Under the pieces are notes generated by a model. It had not been told where the DNA came from. It did not search any database and saw only the letters and a program-made list of their open reading frames with translations. Of a stretch of DNA of 53,199 nt, positions 1 to 9,093 are shown piece by piece. The translations under genes were made by a program, and so were the position numbers. The first letter of the stretch is position 1; the number at the start of each line of letters is the position of its first letter. Source of the DNA: Planctomycetota bacterium (GTDB taxonomy: Bacteria > Planctomycetota > SZUA-567); NCBI GenBank assembly GCA_020060765.1, contig JAGUZQ010000051.1:1-53199 (forward strand), given 5' to 3'.

Positions 1-7
1 CCGGATA

Positions 8-853
8 GTGAGGGATTTCAGCTCCACTATCCAGGAAACCGCCGACTTTATTCTCTCCCTCTGGGAACGTCCGCAAAATCCGCTCGAACATCCGCGCGCA
101 CACACTATCGCCTTAGCCGGAGGCAACACCCCACTTGGCCTTTATCTGCACCTGGGCAATACCCACCCCGAACTGCAGGCCGCGCGGAGAAGCGACCGCG
201 ACGCGGAAAACGTGCAGGCGTTCGGCCCCGCTGTTCTTTACAGTCATGTTTTTTGGGGTGACGAACGAGCGGTTGTCATAGACAGTCCCCGCAGCAATTA
301 TGCCGCCGCGTTCCATGCCATGCTTAAACCGCTGGATTTTCCCTCCGACCAGATTCACCGCATAAGGGCCGAGGAAAGAGACCTGGAGGCAGTGGCCGCC
401 GGTTACGAGGCGGAAATACACCATGTCTTCGCCAGGATATGGGAGACCCAGTCTCGCATGGCGAACCTGCTCAATCCTGGGGAACCGCTATTGCCTGATC
501 CCGACCGTTGGGAGCGGCTTGATCTGGTGTTGCTGGGGTTGGGCGAGGACGGACATATCGCCAGCCTGTTTCCCCATGCTCCCGCTCTGGACGAGAAGCA
601 ACGCTGGGTTGTTCCGGCGGTACAGCCAGGGTCGGGCGAGAAACGCGTCACACTGACGCTGCCTTTCATCAACCGCGCGCGCAATGTGGTTTTCCTGGTT
701 TCCGGGAAAGGCAAGGCCGGGATTGTAAGTAAAGTCTTTGCCGCGCGCGAGCCGGACAAGGCTTTGCCTGCGACTTTAATCAGGCCGGACAAGGGCAGGG
801 TGGTCTGGATTCTGGACAAGGCCGCCGCCGCCGGGATTCCTACATCTGCCTGA
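8..853 (+). CDS. pgl: 6-phosphogluconolactonase (5' end possibly outside window)
   Basis: Hydrolyses 6-phosphogluconolactone to 6-phosphogluconate, the second step of the oxidative pentose phosphate pathway, in the cytoplasm. The sequence shows the family's sugar-phosphate motif ALAGGNTP near residues 35-42, VFWGDER at about 81-87, and the C-terminal GLGEDGHIASLFP signature. At 281 residues it is a little longer than most DevB/SOL-type enzymes, with extra residues before WGDER and before the GEDGH motif. The first possible start is a GTG at base 8 and no in-frame stop lies between it and the window edge, so the true start may be upstream. The gene ends tail to tail with the MFS gene, overlapping it by 14 bases. 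A glucose-6-phosphate dehydrogenase gene upstream would be expected but cannot be seen. Confidence 0.88.
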   Translation: MRDFSSTIQETADFILSLWERPQNPLEHPRAHTIALAGGNTPLGLYLHLGNTHPELQAARRSDRDAENVQAFGPAVLYSHVFWGDERAVVIDSPRSNYAAAFHAMLKPLDFPSDQIHRIRAEERDLEAVAAGYEAEIHHVFARIWETQSRMANLLNPGEPLLPDPDRWERLDLVLLGLGEDGHIASLFPHAPALDEKQRWVVPAVQPGSGEKRVTLTLPFINRARNVVFLVSGKGKAGIVSKVFAAREPDKALPATLIRPDKGRVVWILDKAAAAGIPTSA

Positions 854-2141
854 TGCGGATATACAATTCCCGCCCGGAACGCGGTTCCGGCAGCACCAGC
901 ATGAAACCTATCGCCGCGCAGGCGGATAATATCACTCCCGCGACAAAGACCGCCAGATAGCTTTCCGTACCGTACACATCGACCATTTTTCCCGCCAGCG
1001 GCGCGATGACCAGGCTGGCCGGCATCAGCATGGTCGCGCCTACTGCCACGATTTTGGCGGGCTTGACGTTTTCGGCCAGCTCCGAGCCGAGGTTGGGAAA
1101 GACGGCGCCGCCGATCATCCAGTTGCCCCCGAAAAGGCCGTAGGCGAAAAAAGGAGCCAGTCTATTGCCAGGAAAAAGGATCAGCAGCAGGAAGACCAGG
1201 AAGTAGATAAATGCGTAAAGAATTGCGATCAGCCTGAATCCGAACCGGTCGGCCAGCACCGGCAGCAGCGACCCCAGTGCGATCGTGCCCAGGTAAAAGG
1301 AAAAGGTGAAATAAGCCAGTTCGTAGGGCTGGTAGGAGAAGGCGTCCTTGCCGTAGGCGATAATCATGGGGGTCAGGTTCTGCGCGACGACCAGCATGGC
1401 CATGAAAATCATGAAAACCCGGAAGTTGAAGTTGGAGGCGAGAATTTTGCCGGTGGCGAAAACCCGCGTGCTTTTCCGGATGTTGGGCATGAGCGCGGCC
1501 TTGTCTTTGAACAACTGCATCGACAAAGCCGAGGCGATGAATAGACAGCCGCCGATGACGAATCCAAGGTGAAAGTTGGAAGGGGAGGGCAGCGACTTGA
1601 GATAAGGCACGATCAGCAGCGCCCCGAGCAGCCCGCCGCCGCCGATGCCGAGGCTGCGGATCCCCGCCATCTTCCCCCGCTTTTGCTTGGGGATGTTTTC
1701 CACGATGATCCCGGTCCAGGAGGGAACCCCCAGGTGCATGATGAACAGGATCAGGTAGCAGTTGGCCATGAAGATCACCATCCAGGCATGGACGGGGAGC
1801 GAGTCCCAGAAAAAATAGGAAGCGGTGCCATAACAAATCCACACGATTCCGAACATAGTCCACCAGAGGCTGCATTTTTTCAGCCTGGCGCGTCCGCTGC
1901 CTAACCAGGAGCCGAACAATTGGAGAAAGGTCAGAGAGGTGAAAGAGACAGTCATGATCTGGGTCAGGGTTTTGCTGCTGCCGATAGCCAGCATGTAGGC
2001 CGGAACCATGGCGTAAAACATGTTGGTGGATTCGCCGATTCCCCAGAGAAAAGTCTGAGCCAGGCCGATGGTCAGGTTATGGTTGGCCGATTTGTCGATT
2101 TCGTTGTGGATGGAATCAGAATCGGCGGCGGGAATAGACAT
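840..2141 (-). CDS. MFS transporter, substrate unknown
   Basis: An integral inner-membrane protein of about 433 residues with roughly twelve hydrophobic helices, arranged as two halves around a central polar loop, as in the major facilitator superfamily. The open frame extends to 2267, but that extension is polar and unlike a transporter N-terminus. The ATG at 2141 follows a GGGG-type ribosome site and gives a short polar leader before the first helix, so I prefer it. The loop GKMAGIRSLGIGGGG after the fourth helix resembles the MFS inter-helix motif. The substrate cannot be read from the sequence. The convergent neighbour is pgl; upstream lies the secDF terminator, so this is a separate transcript. 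Sugar or glycoside import is possible but unsupported. Confidence 0.75.
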   Translation of the reverse strand: MSIPAADSDSIHNEIDKSANHNLTIGLAQTFLWGIGESTNMFYAMVPAYMLAIGSSKTLTQIMTVSFTSLTFLQLFGSWLGSGRARLKKCSLWWTMFGIVWICYGTASYFFWDSLPVHAWMVIFMANCYLILFIMHLGVPSWTGIIVENIPKQKRGKMAGIRSLGIGGGGLLGALLIVPYLKSLPSPSNFHLGFVIGGCLFIASALSMQLFKDKAALMPNIRKSTRVFATGKILASNFNFRVFMIFMAMLVVAQNLTPMIIAYGKDAFSYQPYELAYFTFSFYLGTIALGSLLPVLADRFGFRLIAILYAFIYFLVFLLLILFPGNRLAPFFAYGLFGGNWMIGGAVFPNLGSELAENVKPAKIVAVGATMLMPASLVIAPLAGKMVDVYGTESYLAVFVAGVILSACAAIGFMLVLPEPRSGRELYIRIRQM

Positions 2142-2263
2142 GGCACCCCAGTCTTCGATGTGTTTGCGGCGGATGAATACTCTAACTACTAACCAATTGC
2201 CAGAGGTATGTCCAGTGTTTTTTGAAAAAGGTGCTGAAGACTCTTCCCGGATGATTACGAACC

Positions 2264-2300
2264 ACAAAAAACCGAGGGCGTGTCGCCACGCCCTCGGTTT
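2264..2300 (-). terminator. Rho-independent terminator of yajC-secDF
   Basis: A perfect 10-bp stem (ACCGAGGGCG at 2271-2280 with CGCCCTCGGT at 2289-2298) and an 8-base loop, followed on the minus strand by a run of U. It lies just after the secDF stop codon. Confidence 0.9.
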
Positions 2301-2321
2301 AAATAGCTAGGCTTATCCGAT

Positions 2322-5300
2322 TCAGGCAGTCGATTCCTGCTCGTCCGGCTGTGTGGGCTGAGGAGCGTACTGCGTGTCGGCGACCAGGCGCTTGTGCGCC
2401 AGTTCCACCAGCACCGGGCTGGCGATGAAGATAGAAGAGTACGTGCCGACAACAATGCCGATGCAGAGGCAGAAAGCGAAGCCGCGGATAACTTCCCCGC
2501 CGAAGAACAGCAGCACCAGCACCACGACGAGTGTGGTCAGGCTGGTGATGACGGTGCGGCTCAGGGTCTGGTTGATGGAGTGGTTGATTACCTCCTCCAG
2601 AGGCTTGCCGCTGCCGTGCATGTTCTCGCGGATGCGGTCGAACACGACGATGGTGTCGTTGAGCGAGTAGCCCACCAGCGTCAGCAGCGAGGCGACGATG
2701 GTGAGGTCGATCTGGCCGTTAAGCAGGCCAAGTTCGTCGCAGATGGCCAGCGCGCCCAGGGTGAACAGCACGTCGTGGATCAGCGCCAGCACTGCGCCCA
2801 GGCCGAAACTCACCCGGAATTGGAAGCGCAGCCAGATGTAGAAGAAAATCGCGATCATCGACAGGGTCAACGCCAGCAGCGCGCTGGTCTTCATTTCGTC
2901 CGCCACTACCGGCCCCACGCTGGTGAAGCGCGGGAAGGGATCGGTGAAGGACAACAGGCCGCGCTCACGCAGGGACTGGAACTGTTCACGGAGGAACAGA
3001 TCCTGCTGCTCGTCGGACAGGCGGAAACCTTCCTTGCTCAGAACCGGAACGCCGCACAGGAGGGTAAGCTTGCTTGCGGGAGTGGCATCTAGTTCCGGCA
3101 GCGCTTGCGCGCCCAGAAGCGCCACGTCGACGTCGCCGACTGGCTCGATGGTCTTCAGCGCCGTCAGCAGCGCGTAGCGAGTGACCGGCTCAGAGAGCAA
3201 CACCTCGAACCGCGCGCGGGTCTTGTCGGCGGGGGTGGGGTAATCCTTCACCACGTTTTGGAACGTAACGGCCTGCAGGGATCTGGCGAACGCCTCATCC
3301 TTGGCGCAGAGATCGCGGAAAACTTTTTCATAATCAGCGGCGACCGGCTCCTTGACCGGTTCCGGCTTGGCTTCCTCGCCGTCCTTGACTTCCGGCTTTT
3401 TCTCTGCGGCGGGTTTCAGCGCTGAGGATTCGAGGTTAAGCATGACCGTTGCACGGGCTGCGGTCGTCACCGGCGGCAAGCCTTTTTCGGACATGACAAC
3501 ATAGGCGCTGGCAAAGGTGGTCTGCTCCGTGATGGTTTGGGCAAGGGCGGCGGGAGCGACCGGCTCCTTGAGCGAGAGGTCGACGCGGTAGATAGCCTCG
3601 GTCGAGGTGGAGCGCGCTTCTTCCTTCGCGCCGGGAACGAAGCCCTGCGGCTGCAGGGGGAACGCGGCGGCGATGGCGTCCTTGAACTCCTGTTCATGCT
3701 GTTTCTTGGCTTCGGCCGAATCCTCGTCGTTGGCCTTGGTGCGGAGGACGAATTCGCGGTAGAGTCCGTCCTGGGCGTTGCCGAAGCCCTGGAGGTTTCC
3801 GGCTACGTCGTCGAAGCCTTTCAGGTTCCGGGCCAGGTCGCGCGCCGCCAGCATGGTCATCGGCTGGCTGACCGAGATGTGGGCGAGGTTGCCGCCGGTC
3901 AGGTCGTGTCCGAGGTTGCGCTTGCCGCGATAGAAAAAGACCGACATGCCGATGGCGATGCAGATCAGGCTCATGAACATGGCCGGGCGGCGGAGGCGGA
4001 TGTAGTCGATGTTGGGACGCTTGAAGAGGCGCATCATTTTAATATCGTTCAGCAGTTTGTAATCCAGCAGCGCGTCGAAGATCCAGCGCGTGACGACGAT
4101 GGAGCAGAACATGCTGGCGAGGATGCCGAAGATCAGGGTGATGGCGAAGCCCCGCACGGCGTCGGTGCCGTAGGAGTGCAGGATGATGGCGGTGATGAGG
4201 GTGGTGATATTGGCGTCGACGATGGTCACGAACGCGCGCTCGTAACCTAAAGAGATGGATCGCTGCAGCGAATTGCCCTTGTCGCGTTCCTCCCGGATGC
4301 GCTCGAAGATCAGCACGTTGGCGTCGACCGCCATGCCGACGGTCAGCACCAGGCCGGCGATGCCGGGCAGGGTCAGGGTCGCGTCGAACAGCGAGAGGAT
4401 GGCGACGATCAGCAGCATGTTGAAGAACAGCACTACGTCGGTGACCGCGCCGGCGAGCATGTAGTAAACCAGCATGAATACCAGTACCAGGCCGAGGCCG
4501 ATCAGCATGGCTGAGATGCCGCTGCGGATGGAGTCCTCGCCCAGGGTGGGACCGATGGAGTTTTCATATTCCTTTTCGATCTTCACCTTGATCGCGCCGC
4601 TCTTGAGCACGATTTCCAGCTGCTCTGCTTCCAGGCGGTCGAAATTGCCGCTGATGGAGGCGCGACCGTTGAAGGCGCGGGCGCGGATGACGGGCGCGGA
4701 CTGTAGCTTGCCGTCCAGCACGATGGCGAACTGTTCCTCGTAATGCTTGGCGGCGATGTTGTCGAAGATACGCGCGCCTTCGGTGTGGAACTCGATATTG
4801 ACCTGGAAGCCGCCGGACTGCGGGTCGGGGTTGGCGCGGGCGACGGCGATGTGGTCGCCCGACAGCATGACTTCCTGCCGTACGAGATGGGGGCGACCGT
4901 GTTCCTTGGCGCCGTCGCTCTTGACGGTGTCGGGGGTGTACAGCCAGTCGTAGAGGCGGCTGTTATTGTATTTGCTGCGGCCTTCCTCGGTGATTTCCTC
5001 GGGCTTGAGGGGGCGCAGAAGCTGCGGGTCAATGTTGCGGGTGTCGGCGGCCAGGTTAAGCTGCTCGATCCTGCTGTAAATCTGAATGTTCTTGTCGCGT
5101 GAGACGACCATGCGGAATTCGAGGCGACCCTGCTTCTGGAGGGTTTCGATAATGCTGCCTGCGCGACCGGAATCCATGCCCGGCAACTGCACCAGCACGC
5201 GGTTGTTGCTTTGCTTGGTCACGGGGATTTCCGCTAGGCCGATGTTGTTCAAGCGGCGGCGGATAACCTGCACGGCGTTGTCGAAGTTGCCGCTCAGCGC

Positions 5301-5795
5301 CTCTTCCTCTGCCTTGATCTGCGGGTTGAGTTTTTTAAGTTCTTCCTGGGCGGTCGCGTCCTGGGGCTTGGCTTCCAGCTCGACCTTTTTGTTCTTGAGC
5401 TTCTTGAGCAGGGTTTCGTCCGGCACCAGGCGCAGGCGCACTTCCGTGCCGCCGCGCAGATCCAAGCCTAGGTTCAGCGGGATGTAGCTCATCAGGTTGT
5501 TCTTGCGGGAGCGCAGTTCCTTGAACGTCTTCTGCGCCTCGTCAAGTTGCGCGACCAGCTTGTCGCGGGTCGGACTGTCCTCGCCCTGAGCCGCCACTTC
5601 CGCCTTCAGCCTGTCGATGCGCTTGGTCAGCGGGGTGGTGGTGAGCTGAAGCACCGCGATGATCGTGATGGCGGCGCCCACGGTCAGCTTGGAAAACGTC
5701 AGCTTGGTCTTGAACATCAAGTAAACGCAGGCTATCAGCGCCACGAACGCGACAGCGGTTTGCAGGTTTTGCACGGAAGAAAAAATTGTGGTCAT
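2322..5795 (-). CDS. secDF: SecD-SecF fusion, protein-export membrane protein
   Basis: Auxiliary subunit of the Sec translocon in the inner membrane, using the proton gradient to complete protein export. At 1157 residues it joins SecD (about 1-580) and SecF (about 600-1150) in one chain. SecD shows LGLDLRGGTEV near residue 110, the periplasmic P1 domain, and VDANVLIFERIRE at about 487-500, with the functional Asp in helix 4. SecF restarts with a membrane helix near residue 605, has its own large periplasmic insert, and ends with SLNDTIVVFDRIREN near 1045-1060. Start ATG at 5795 is preceded by GGAGAA. It lies 42 bases after yajC and ends at a strong terminator. Fused SecDF occurs in several phyla, so the fusion is not odd. 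The Pro/Glu/Lys-rich stretch inside the SecF periplasmic domain is unusual. Confidence 0.95.
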   Translation of the reverse strand: MTTIFSSVQNLQTAVAFVALIACVYLMFKTKLTFSKLTVGAAITIIAVLQLTTTPLTKRIDRLKAEVAAQGEDSPTRDKLVAQLDEAQKTFKELRSRKNNLMSYIPLNLGLDLRGGTEVRLRLVPDETLLKKLKNKKVELEAKPQDATAQEELKKLNPQIKAEEEALSGNFDNAVQVIRRRLNNIGLAEIPVTKQSNNRVLVQLPGMDSGRAGSIIETLQKQGRLEFRMVVSRDKNIQIYSRIEQLNLAADTRNIDPQLLRPLKPEEITEEGRSKYNNSRLYDWLYTPDTVKSDGAKEHGRPHLVRQEVMLSGDHIAVARANPDPQSGGFQVNIEFHTEGARIFDNIAAKHYEEQFAIVLDGKLQSAPVIRARAFNGRASISGNFDRLEAEQLEIVLKSGAIKVKIEKEYENSIGPTLGEDSIRSGISAMLIGLGLVLVFMLVYYMLAGAVTDVVLFFNMLLIVAILSLFDATLTLPGIAGLVLTVGMAVDANVLIFERIREERDKGNSLQRSISLGYERAFVTIVDANITTLITAIILHSYGTDAVRGFAITLIFGILASMFCSIVVTRWIFDALLDYKLLNDIKMMRLFKRPNIDYIRLRRPAMFMSLICIAIGMSVFFYRGKRNLGHDLTGGNLAHISVSQPMTMLAARDLARNLKGFDDVAGNLQGFGNAQDGLYREFVLRTKANDEDSAEAKKQHEQEFKDAIAAAFPLQPQGFVPGAKEEARSTSTEAIYRVDLSLKEPVAPAALAQTITEQTTFASAYVVMSEKGLPPVTTAARATVMLNLESSALKPAAEKKPEVKDGEEAKPEPVKEPVAADYEKVFRDLCAKDEAFARSLQAVTFQNVVKDYPTPADKTRARFEVLLSEPVTRYALLTALKTIEPVGDVDVALLGAQALPELDATPASKLTLLCGVPVLSKEGFRLSDEQQDLFLREQFQSLRERGLLSFTDPFPRFTSVGPVVADEMKTSALLALTLSMIAIFFYIWLRFQFRVSFGLGAVLALIHDVLFTLGALAICDELGLLNGQIDLTIVASLLTLVGYSLNDTIVVFDRIRENMHGSGKPLEEVINHSINQTLSRTVITSLTTLVVVLVLLFFGGEVIRGFAFCLCIGIVVGTYSSIFIASPVLVELAHKRLVADTQYAPQPTQPDEQESTA

Positions 5796-5837
5796 CTGTT
5801 ACTGTTCTCCGAAAAAACTGAAAAATGAAGGAATTTC

Positions 5838-6245
5838 TTAATTGTCTTTTTTCTCGTCCTTGGCGGCGGGGACTGGTTCCGGTCGCAGGATGGCGACGCG
5901 GTCGAACTTGATGGTAGCGCCGGTCTTCTCGTCTACCTTGAGGGTGATGGTGTCGCCTTCGACTGCTGAGACGATGCCGTGCATCCGACCGATAGTCACC
6001 ACTTTGTCGCCCTTTTTGATATTTTCCATGTCCTGGCGACGCTCGGAGTCCTTTTTCTTTTGCTTCCTGATGCTGAAGATCACCCAGACCCAGACGATGA
6101 TCACGATCCAGATCAGGGGATTGGAAAAGAAATCCTGTGTCGGTTCTGTTGGGGTCGGTCCGCCCGGTTGTGTGGTGGAGCCGCTCTGCGCCGGGACTGG
6201 CTGAGCGGCGGGCGCGTCGCCGCTGGGTGCGGTTGCTTCTGCCAT
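5838..6245 (-). CDS. yajC: Preprotein translocase subunit YajC
   Basis: Small single-span inner-membrane partner of SecDF. The 135-residue chain has a Pro/Ala/Thr-rich leader (about 1-42), one membrane helix (LIWIVIIVWVWVIFSI, about 47-62), a basic stretch, then the conserved cytoplasmic domain with KGDKVVTIGRMHGIVS and DTITLKV. The leader is longer than in E. coli YajC (110 residues) and would face the periplasm. Gene order yajC-secDF, with a 42-base gap, is the usual arrangement and suggests one transcript from a promoter in the long spacer upstream. Confidence 0.93.
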   Translation of the reverse strand: MAEATAPSGDAPAAQPVPAQSGSTTQPGGPTPTEPTQDFFSNPLIWIVIIVWVWVIFSIRKQKKKDSERRQDMENIKKGDKVVTIGRMHGIVSAVEGDTITLKVDEKTGATIKFDRVAILRPEPVPAAKDEKKDN

Positions 6246-6438
6246 GGTTGATTCGCTCCTGCAATAACATCCCCTGTCTGCGGCATTACGGGCGCAAACC
6301 GGGAAATAATGTATAAGAAAACCGATGTTTATAGCCGATAACAGGGTTTACCGCAAGGCAATTATGGGGAAAAGCGAGGGAAAGTCAAAACATTGCTGAA
6401 AATTTTTAGGAGCTGCCCAGTTAGGCAAAACTGCTTGA

Positions 6439-6810
6439 TGGCATATTGGTTTACTGGCTTAATGGCTGAATGGCTTGAATTTTTAGTTCGATACCGTGAG
6501 TTTACGCAAGCACCGCTAAAAAAATCGCCTTGCCCCGGTTTTTTTTAAAGCAACGTTTATTCGAGTTTCGCACTTTTTTGTTTCGCATATGTTAAAACTT
6601 ACGAAGTGCCGGTATCTTTTGATAGGTGAGGGTAAAATACTTTCGCAAAAATAAAAAACTTTCGCTCGTCATTCCCGCGGAGGCGGGAATCCAGGGGAGA
6701 AACCGCACGCAACACCTCCTGGATTCCCGCCTTCGCGGGAATAACGATTCGTAAAGAAGTGCGAAACTATAGCCAGTGAGCCATCAAGCCAATCAGCCAG
6801 TAAGCCATTA
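6439..6810. repeat. Nested inverted repeat with octamer arrays at both ends
   Basis: The 562-base spacer between top6A and yajC holds no credible gene. It is organised symmetrically. Five 8-base units of the TGGCTTAN type fill 6439-6478. Five matching units in inverted orientation fill 6771-6810 and reach the top6A stop codon. Inside them, GTTTCGCACTT at 6565-6575 is exactly inverted at 6757-6767, and inside that lies a REP-like palindrome. The yajC promoter must also lie in this region, but I cannot assign it with confidence. Confidence 0.75.
6669..6746. repeat. REP-like palindrome, paired copy
   Basis: Two 28-base arms, GTCATTCCCGCGGAGGCGGG... and its inverted partner ending CGCGGGAATAAC, match at all but two positions and are separated by about 22 bases. 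Each arm is itself partly palindromic (CCCGC...GCGGG). Related copies occur at 17180, 37930 and 47601. Such elements commonly sit between genes and form stable RNA hairpins. Confidence 0.8.
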
Positions 6811-7986
6811 CGGCAGCATCGACTTGGGCTTTTTCAGCTTTTCCGGCAGATAGGTATCCAGCACGTAGTTAAGTCCGCGTGCGGCAAAAGCCTGCTGTTC
6901 CACGCGCACGCCCATTTCGATCATCTGGCGCAGGGCATTGATCCATTCCTTGTGATGCTGGATAAAAGGGTCGTTCTTGATGGCGTCAAGCGCGCGTTTC
7001 TTGTCTTTTTCCTCAAGCGGGTGGGTCGGCAGGTCGTAGTCGATAATGTCCTGCGGGGTGACGCCGATCAGTTTCGCCCGCGGCACGCAGAAATATTCGT
7101 TCACCTGCGCGGCGTTGCCGCTGCCGACCTTCATGGTGCGGTAGATGTTGCAATAGCCGTAAGGGTCGCCGTCGGTGAAGACGTAGACCGGCAGGTCGCA
7201 TTCGTCCGACAGCATCCGCACGAACCGCCGGTTGGCGCGGGAGGGGACGCCGCCCATCGCTATGACGATACAGTTGCCTTTTTTCCAGTAAGCGTGCCCG
7301 TTCAGGCGCTCGAACAGCGCGGCGGTTTCCACCACCAGCACGAACTCCGCCTTGGTCTTGAACTTCAGTCCCTCCACGCGCGAGGGGATGGAATAGCTGC
7401 CGCGCCCGAAGGCGGTGCAGTCGATATTGATTGGCTTGCCGGTAGCGGGGTCGACGTCCACCACTACCAGTTCTCCGGCGACCGAGCCGTTCTGTTCGGC
7501 GGGGATGAACCCCAGTTGCTCGCGGTTGACGTCGGCCATGGCTTCAATATCGTCCATGATGGCGTCGGACTCGGTCTGGTCGTTAAAGCCGGCTGCTCCC
7601 CAGCCAGCCTGGCCGCTGTCGCCGGCGACGCTGCGCTTGTTGCTGCCCTTGGAGGTGTAATAGACCTCTCTTTTCGAGGCAAAGTCGTCGCTCTGGATCA
7701 GGTGCTTGGCGAATGCCATCAGGCGCACGGTCTGGGCAAAGGTCTTGACTGTCTGATAAGAAAGGGTGCGGTGGGACTTTTTGTCGCCGATGACGAAATG
7801 CCCCTTGCGCGGCGCGAAGGAGACGTTGTTGAGACTACGGATCGGCACCGAGACGTGGGGTCTGCGCCCGTTTTTTACTTCCTGATGGATGCTTACGCCA
7901 AGTTCGACCAGTTTTTTCAGCGCCGGGTTGCGGTTCAGGTCGGGACGGGAGGTCGAGACTTTTTTGGTTGCGGTTTTCTTGGCCAT
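6808..7986 (-). CDS. top6A: DNA topoisomerase VI subunit A (Spo11-like)
   Basis: Cleavage subunit of the type IIB topoisomerase, which with the ATPase subunit B breaks and rejoins both DNA strands to relax supercoils and decatenate. The 392-residue chain has a Lys/Thr-rich leader, a winged-helix 5Y-CAP domain with the catalytic tyrosine in REVYY (Tyr110 by analogy with Spo11), then a Toprim domain with Glu220 (VVETAALF) and the TDGDPYGY motif (Asp272, Asp274). All key residues are present, so it should be active. The start ATG at 7986 has GGAAAC just upstream; the longer frame would run into the tRNA gene. It lies 29 bases after tRNA-Leu and may share its transcript. No subunit B gene is adjacent, which is odd because the two are usually neighbours. 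The family is archaeal and plant-centred, and scattered in bacteria. Confidence 0.92.
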   Translation of the reverse strand: MAKKTATKKVSTSRPDLNRNPALKKLVELGVSIHQEVKNGRRPHVSVPIRSLNNVSFAPRKGHFVIGDKKSHRTLSYQTVKTFAQTVRLMAFAKHLIQSDDFASKREVYYTSKGSNKRSVAGDSGQAGWGAAGFNDQTESDAIMDDIEAMADVNREQLGFIPAEQNGSVAGELVVVDVDPATGKPINIDCTAFGRGSYSIPSRVEGLKFKTKAEFVLVVETAALFERLNGHAYWKKGNCIVIAMGGVPSRANRRFVRMLSDECDLPVYVFTDGDPYGYCNIYRTMKVGSGNAAQVNEYFCVPRAKLIGVTPQDIIDYDLPTHPLEEKDKKRALDAIKNDPFIQHHKEWINALRQMIEMGVRVEQQAFAARGLNYVLDTYLPEKLKKPKSMLP

Positions 7987-8015
7987 ATGGTTTCCGTTGC
8001 GCAGATATTGAAAAA

Positions 8016-8102
8016 TGGTGGGCAAGACGGGACTTGAACCCGTATGATCCGAGGATCAAGGGATTTTAAATCCCTTGCGTCTGCCGATTCCGCCACTCGC
8101 CC
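8016..8102 (-). tRNA. tRNA-Leu (anticodon UAA)
   Basis: On the minus strand the gene runs from GGGCGAG at 8102 to an encoded CCA at 8016-8018. The acceptor stem pairs GGGCGAG with CTTGCCC, leaving A as discriminator. The anticodon stem AGGGA/TCCCT encloses TTTAAAA, giving anticodon UAA. A long variable arm (GATCCTCGGATC region) marks it as a type II leucine tRNA, and the T arm carries GGTTCAAGTCC. Total length is 87 bases. Confidence 0.97.
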
Positions 8103-8126
8103 AGCGTTATCCGGATTTAAATTTAT

Positions 8127-8156
8127 ATTTCATTTTTTACCGGCTTTGGCTGTCAA
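8127..8156 (-). promoter_or_regulatory. Sigma70-type promoter for tRNA-Leu and top6A
   Basis: Minus-strand TTGACA (8156-8151), an 18-base spacer and TGAAAT (8132-8127), 24 bases before the tRNA 5' end. Confidence 0.6.
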
Positions 8157-8200
8157 TGCAAGCTATTTCTTTGCTTGATGTCTGACATGTTTCTATGGAT

Positions 8201-8219
8201 TTCCGACCTCCGGTCGGAA
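8201..8219 (-). terminator. Hairpin after ablB, possible terminator
   Basis: Perfect 8-bp stem TTCCGACC/GGTCGGAA with a 3-base loop, starting 11 bases after the ablB stop. No U run follows, so termination is only inferred from stem strength and position. Confidence 0.4.
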
Positions 8220-8229
8220 TCGACCACGT

Positions 8230-9093
8230 TTATGGCGCGGTTTGACACGCAGCGAACGGGTTTGCCCGGTGCCAGACATTCATGCTTTCCAGCCGCCCGG
8301 AGATGCCGGTATTGTTGATCAAGGTGCCGGCGAAGTCGTAGCCCGCGCGCGCGAAAACCAGGTTCATGCCGAAACTCACGGCACGGGCGATGGTGAAGAC
8401 TGTCAGTACTCCCTCCTCGGCGACAGCTTTTTCCATTTGCGCCAGCAGCAGCCTGGCATAGCCCTTCCCGCGATGCGAGGGCAGCGTGGCGAAGTCGGTC
8501 ATTTCCGACGCCGCCGCGTCGCGGTCGATTTCCGCCGAGGACAGCGCCGCCAGCGCGCCGTCGATCCGTATGCCTAAATAACGGATATTATCGCGCATGG
8601 TCTGGCGCAGATATTCTGGATCGTGAATCGGGAACGGATACGTTTCAAAAACCTGCCGGTAAATATCCGCCATCTCATCCGCGTCTGCTTCCCGCAATGA
8701 TTCGACCGCAGTATCGCCGCTCAGCGTAGAATTTTTCCCGCCCAGATTTTCCCGGCAGACTCGTATCACCTCGAATATCTGCTCCCCATCCTCGGGAATG
8801 GAGCGTTCAGGTTTGGTAAAGCGGGACATGAGATGGCAATCCTCCGCGCCGCGATAATAGCGGGAGATGCTGGCCTCGCGTTGGTAACCGGCGGCGAGAA
8901 AGGCGTCGTGCCACCGGGCAGGGGTCTTGGCGAAGATTTTCCCATAGCCTCTCTTCGCCGCAATTTTATCAAGCTGGGGAAGAAGACCAGGCATGTCGAG
9001 GTCTGCCAGCTTCATCAGGTAGATGCGCCGGTTGTGCGAACCGTGCTGGATCAGGCTGCCTGCGCCGATTTTTTCCATGACATCAACCGTCAT
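8230..9093 (-). CDS. ablB: Beta-lysine N-acetyltransferase
   Basis: Acetylates beta-lysine on its epsilon amino group, giving the compatible solute N-epsilon-acetyl-beta-lysine. The 287-residue protein ends in a GNAT fold. The acetyl-CoA pyrophosphate loop is visible as [11 protein letters not shown] at about 218-228, preceded by the EMTDFATLP beta-strand. The start is ATG 9093, because a near-perfect AAAGGAGG lies just before it; the longer open frame upstream is the ablA shadow. It overlaps the ablA stop by 11 bases, so translation is probably coupled. The ablA-ablB pairing is what identifies it, since GNAT proteins alone are hard to name. In methanogens this pair is induced by salt; whether that holds here is not visible. 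Confidence 0.9.
   Translation of the reverse strand: MTVDVMEKIGAGSLIQHGSHNRRIYLMKLADLDMPGLLPQLDKIAAKRGYGKIFAKTPARWHDAFLAAGYQREASISRYYRGAEDCHLMSRFTKPERSIPEDGEQIFEVIRVCRENLGGKNSTLSGDTAVESLREADADEMADIYRQVFETYPFPIHDPEYLRQTMRDNIRYLGIRIDGALAALSSAEIDRDAAASEMTDFATLPSHRGKGYARLLLAQMEKAVAEEGVLTVFTIARAVSFGMNLVFARAGYDFAGTLINNTGISGRLESMNVWHRANPFAACQTAP

Noticed and set aside
6439..6810. CRISPR array
   Set aside because: Units are 8 bases with no unique spacers.
6952..8037. 361-codon frame antisense to top6A
   Set aside because: Shadow frame extending into the tRNA gene.
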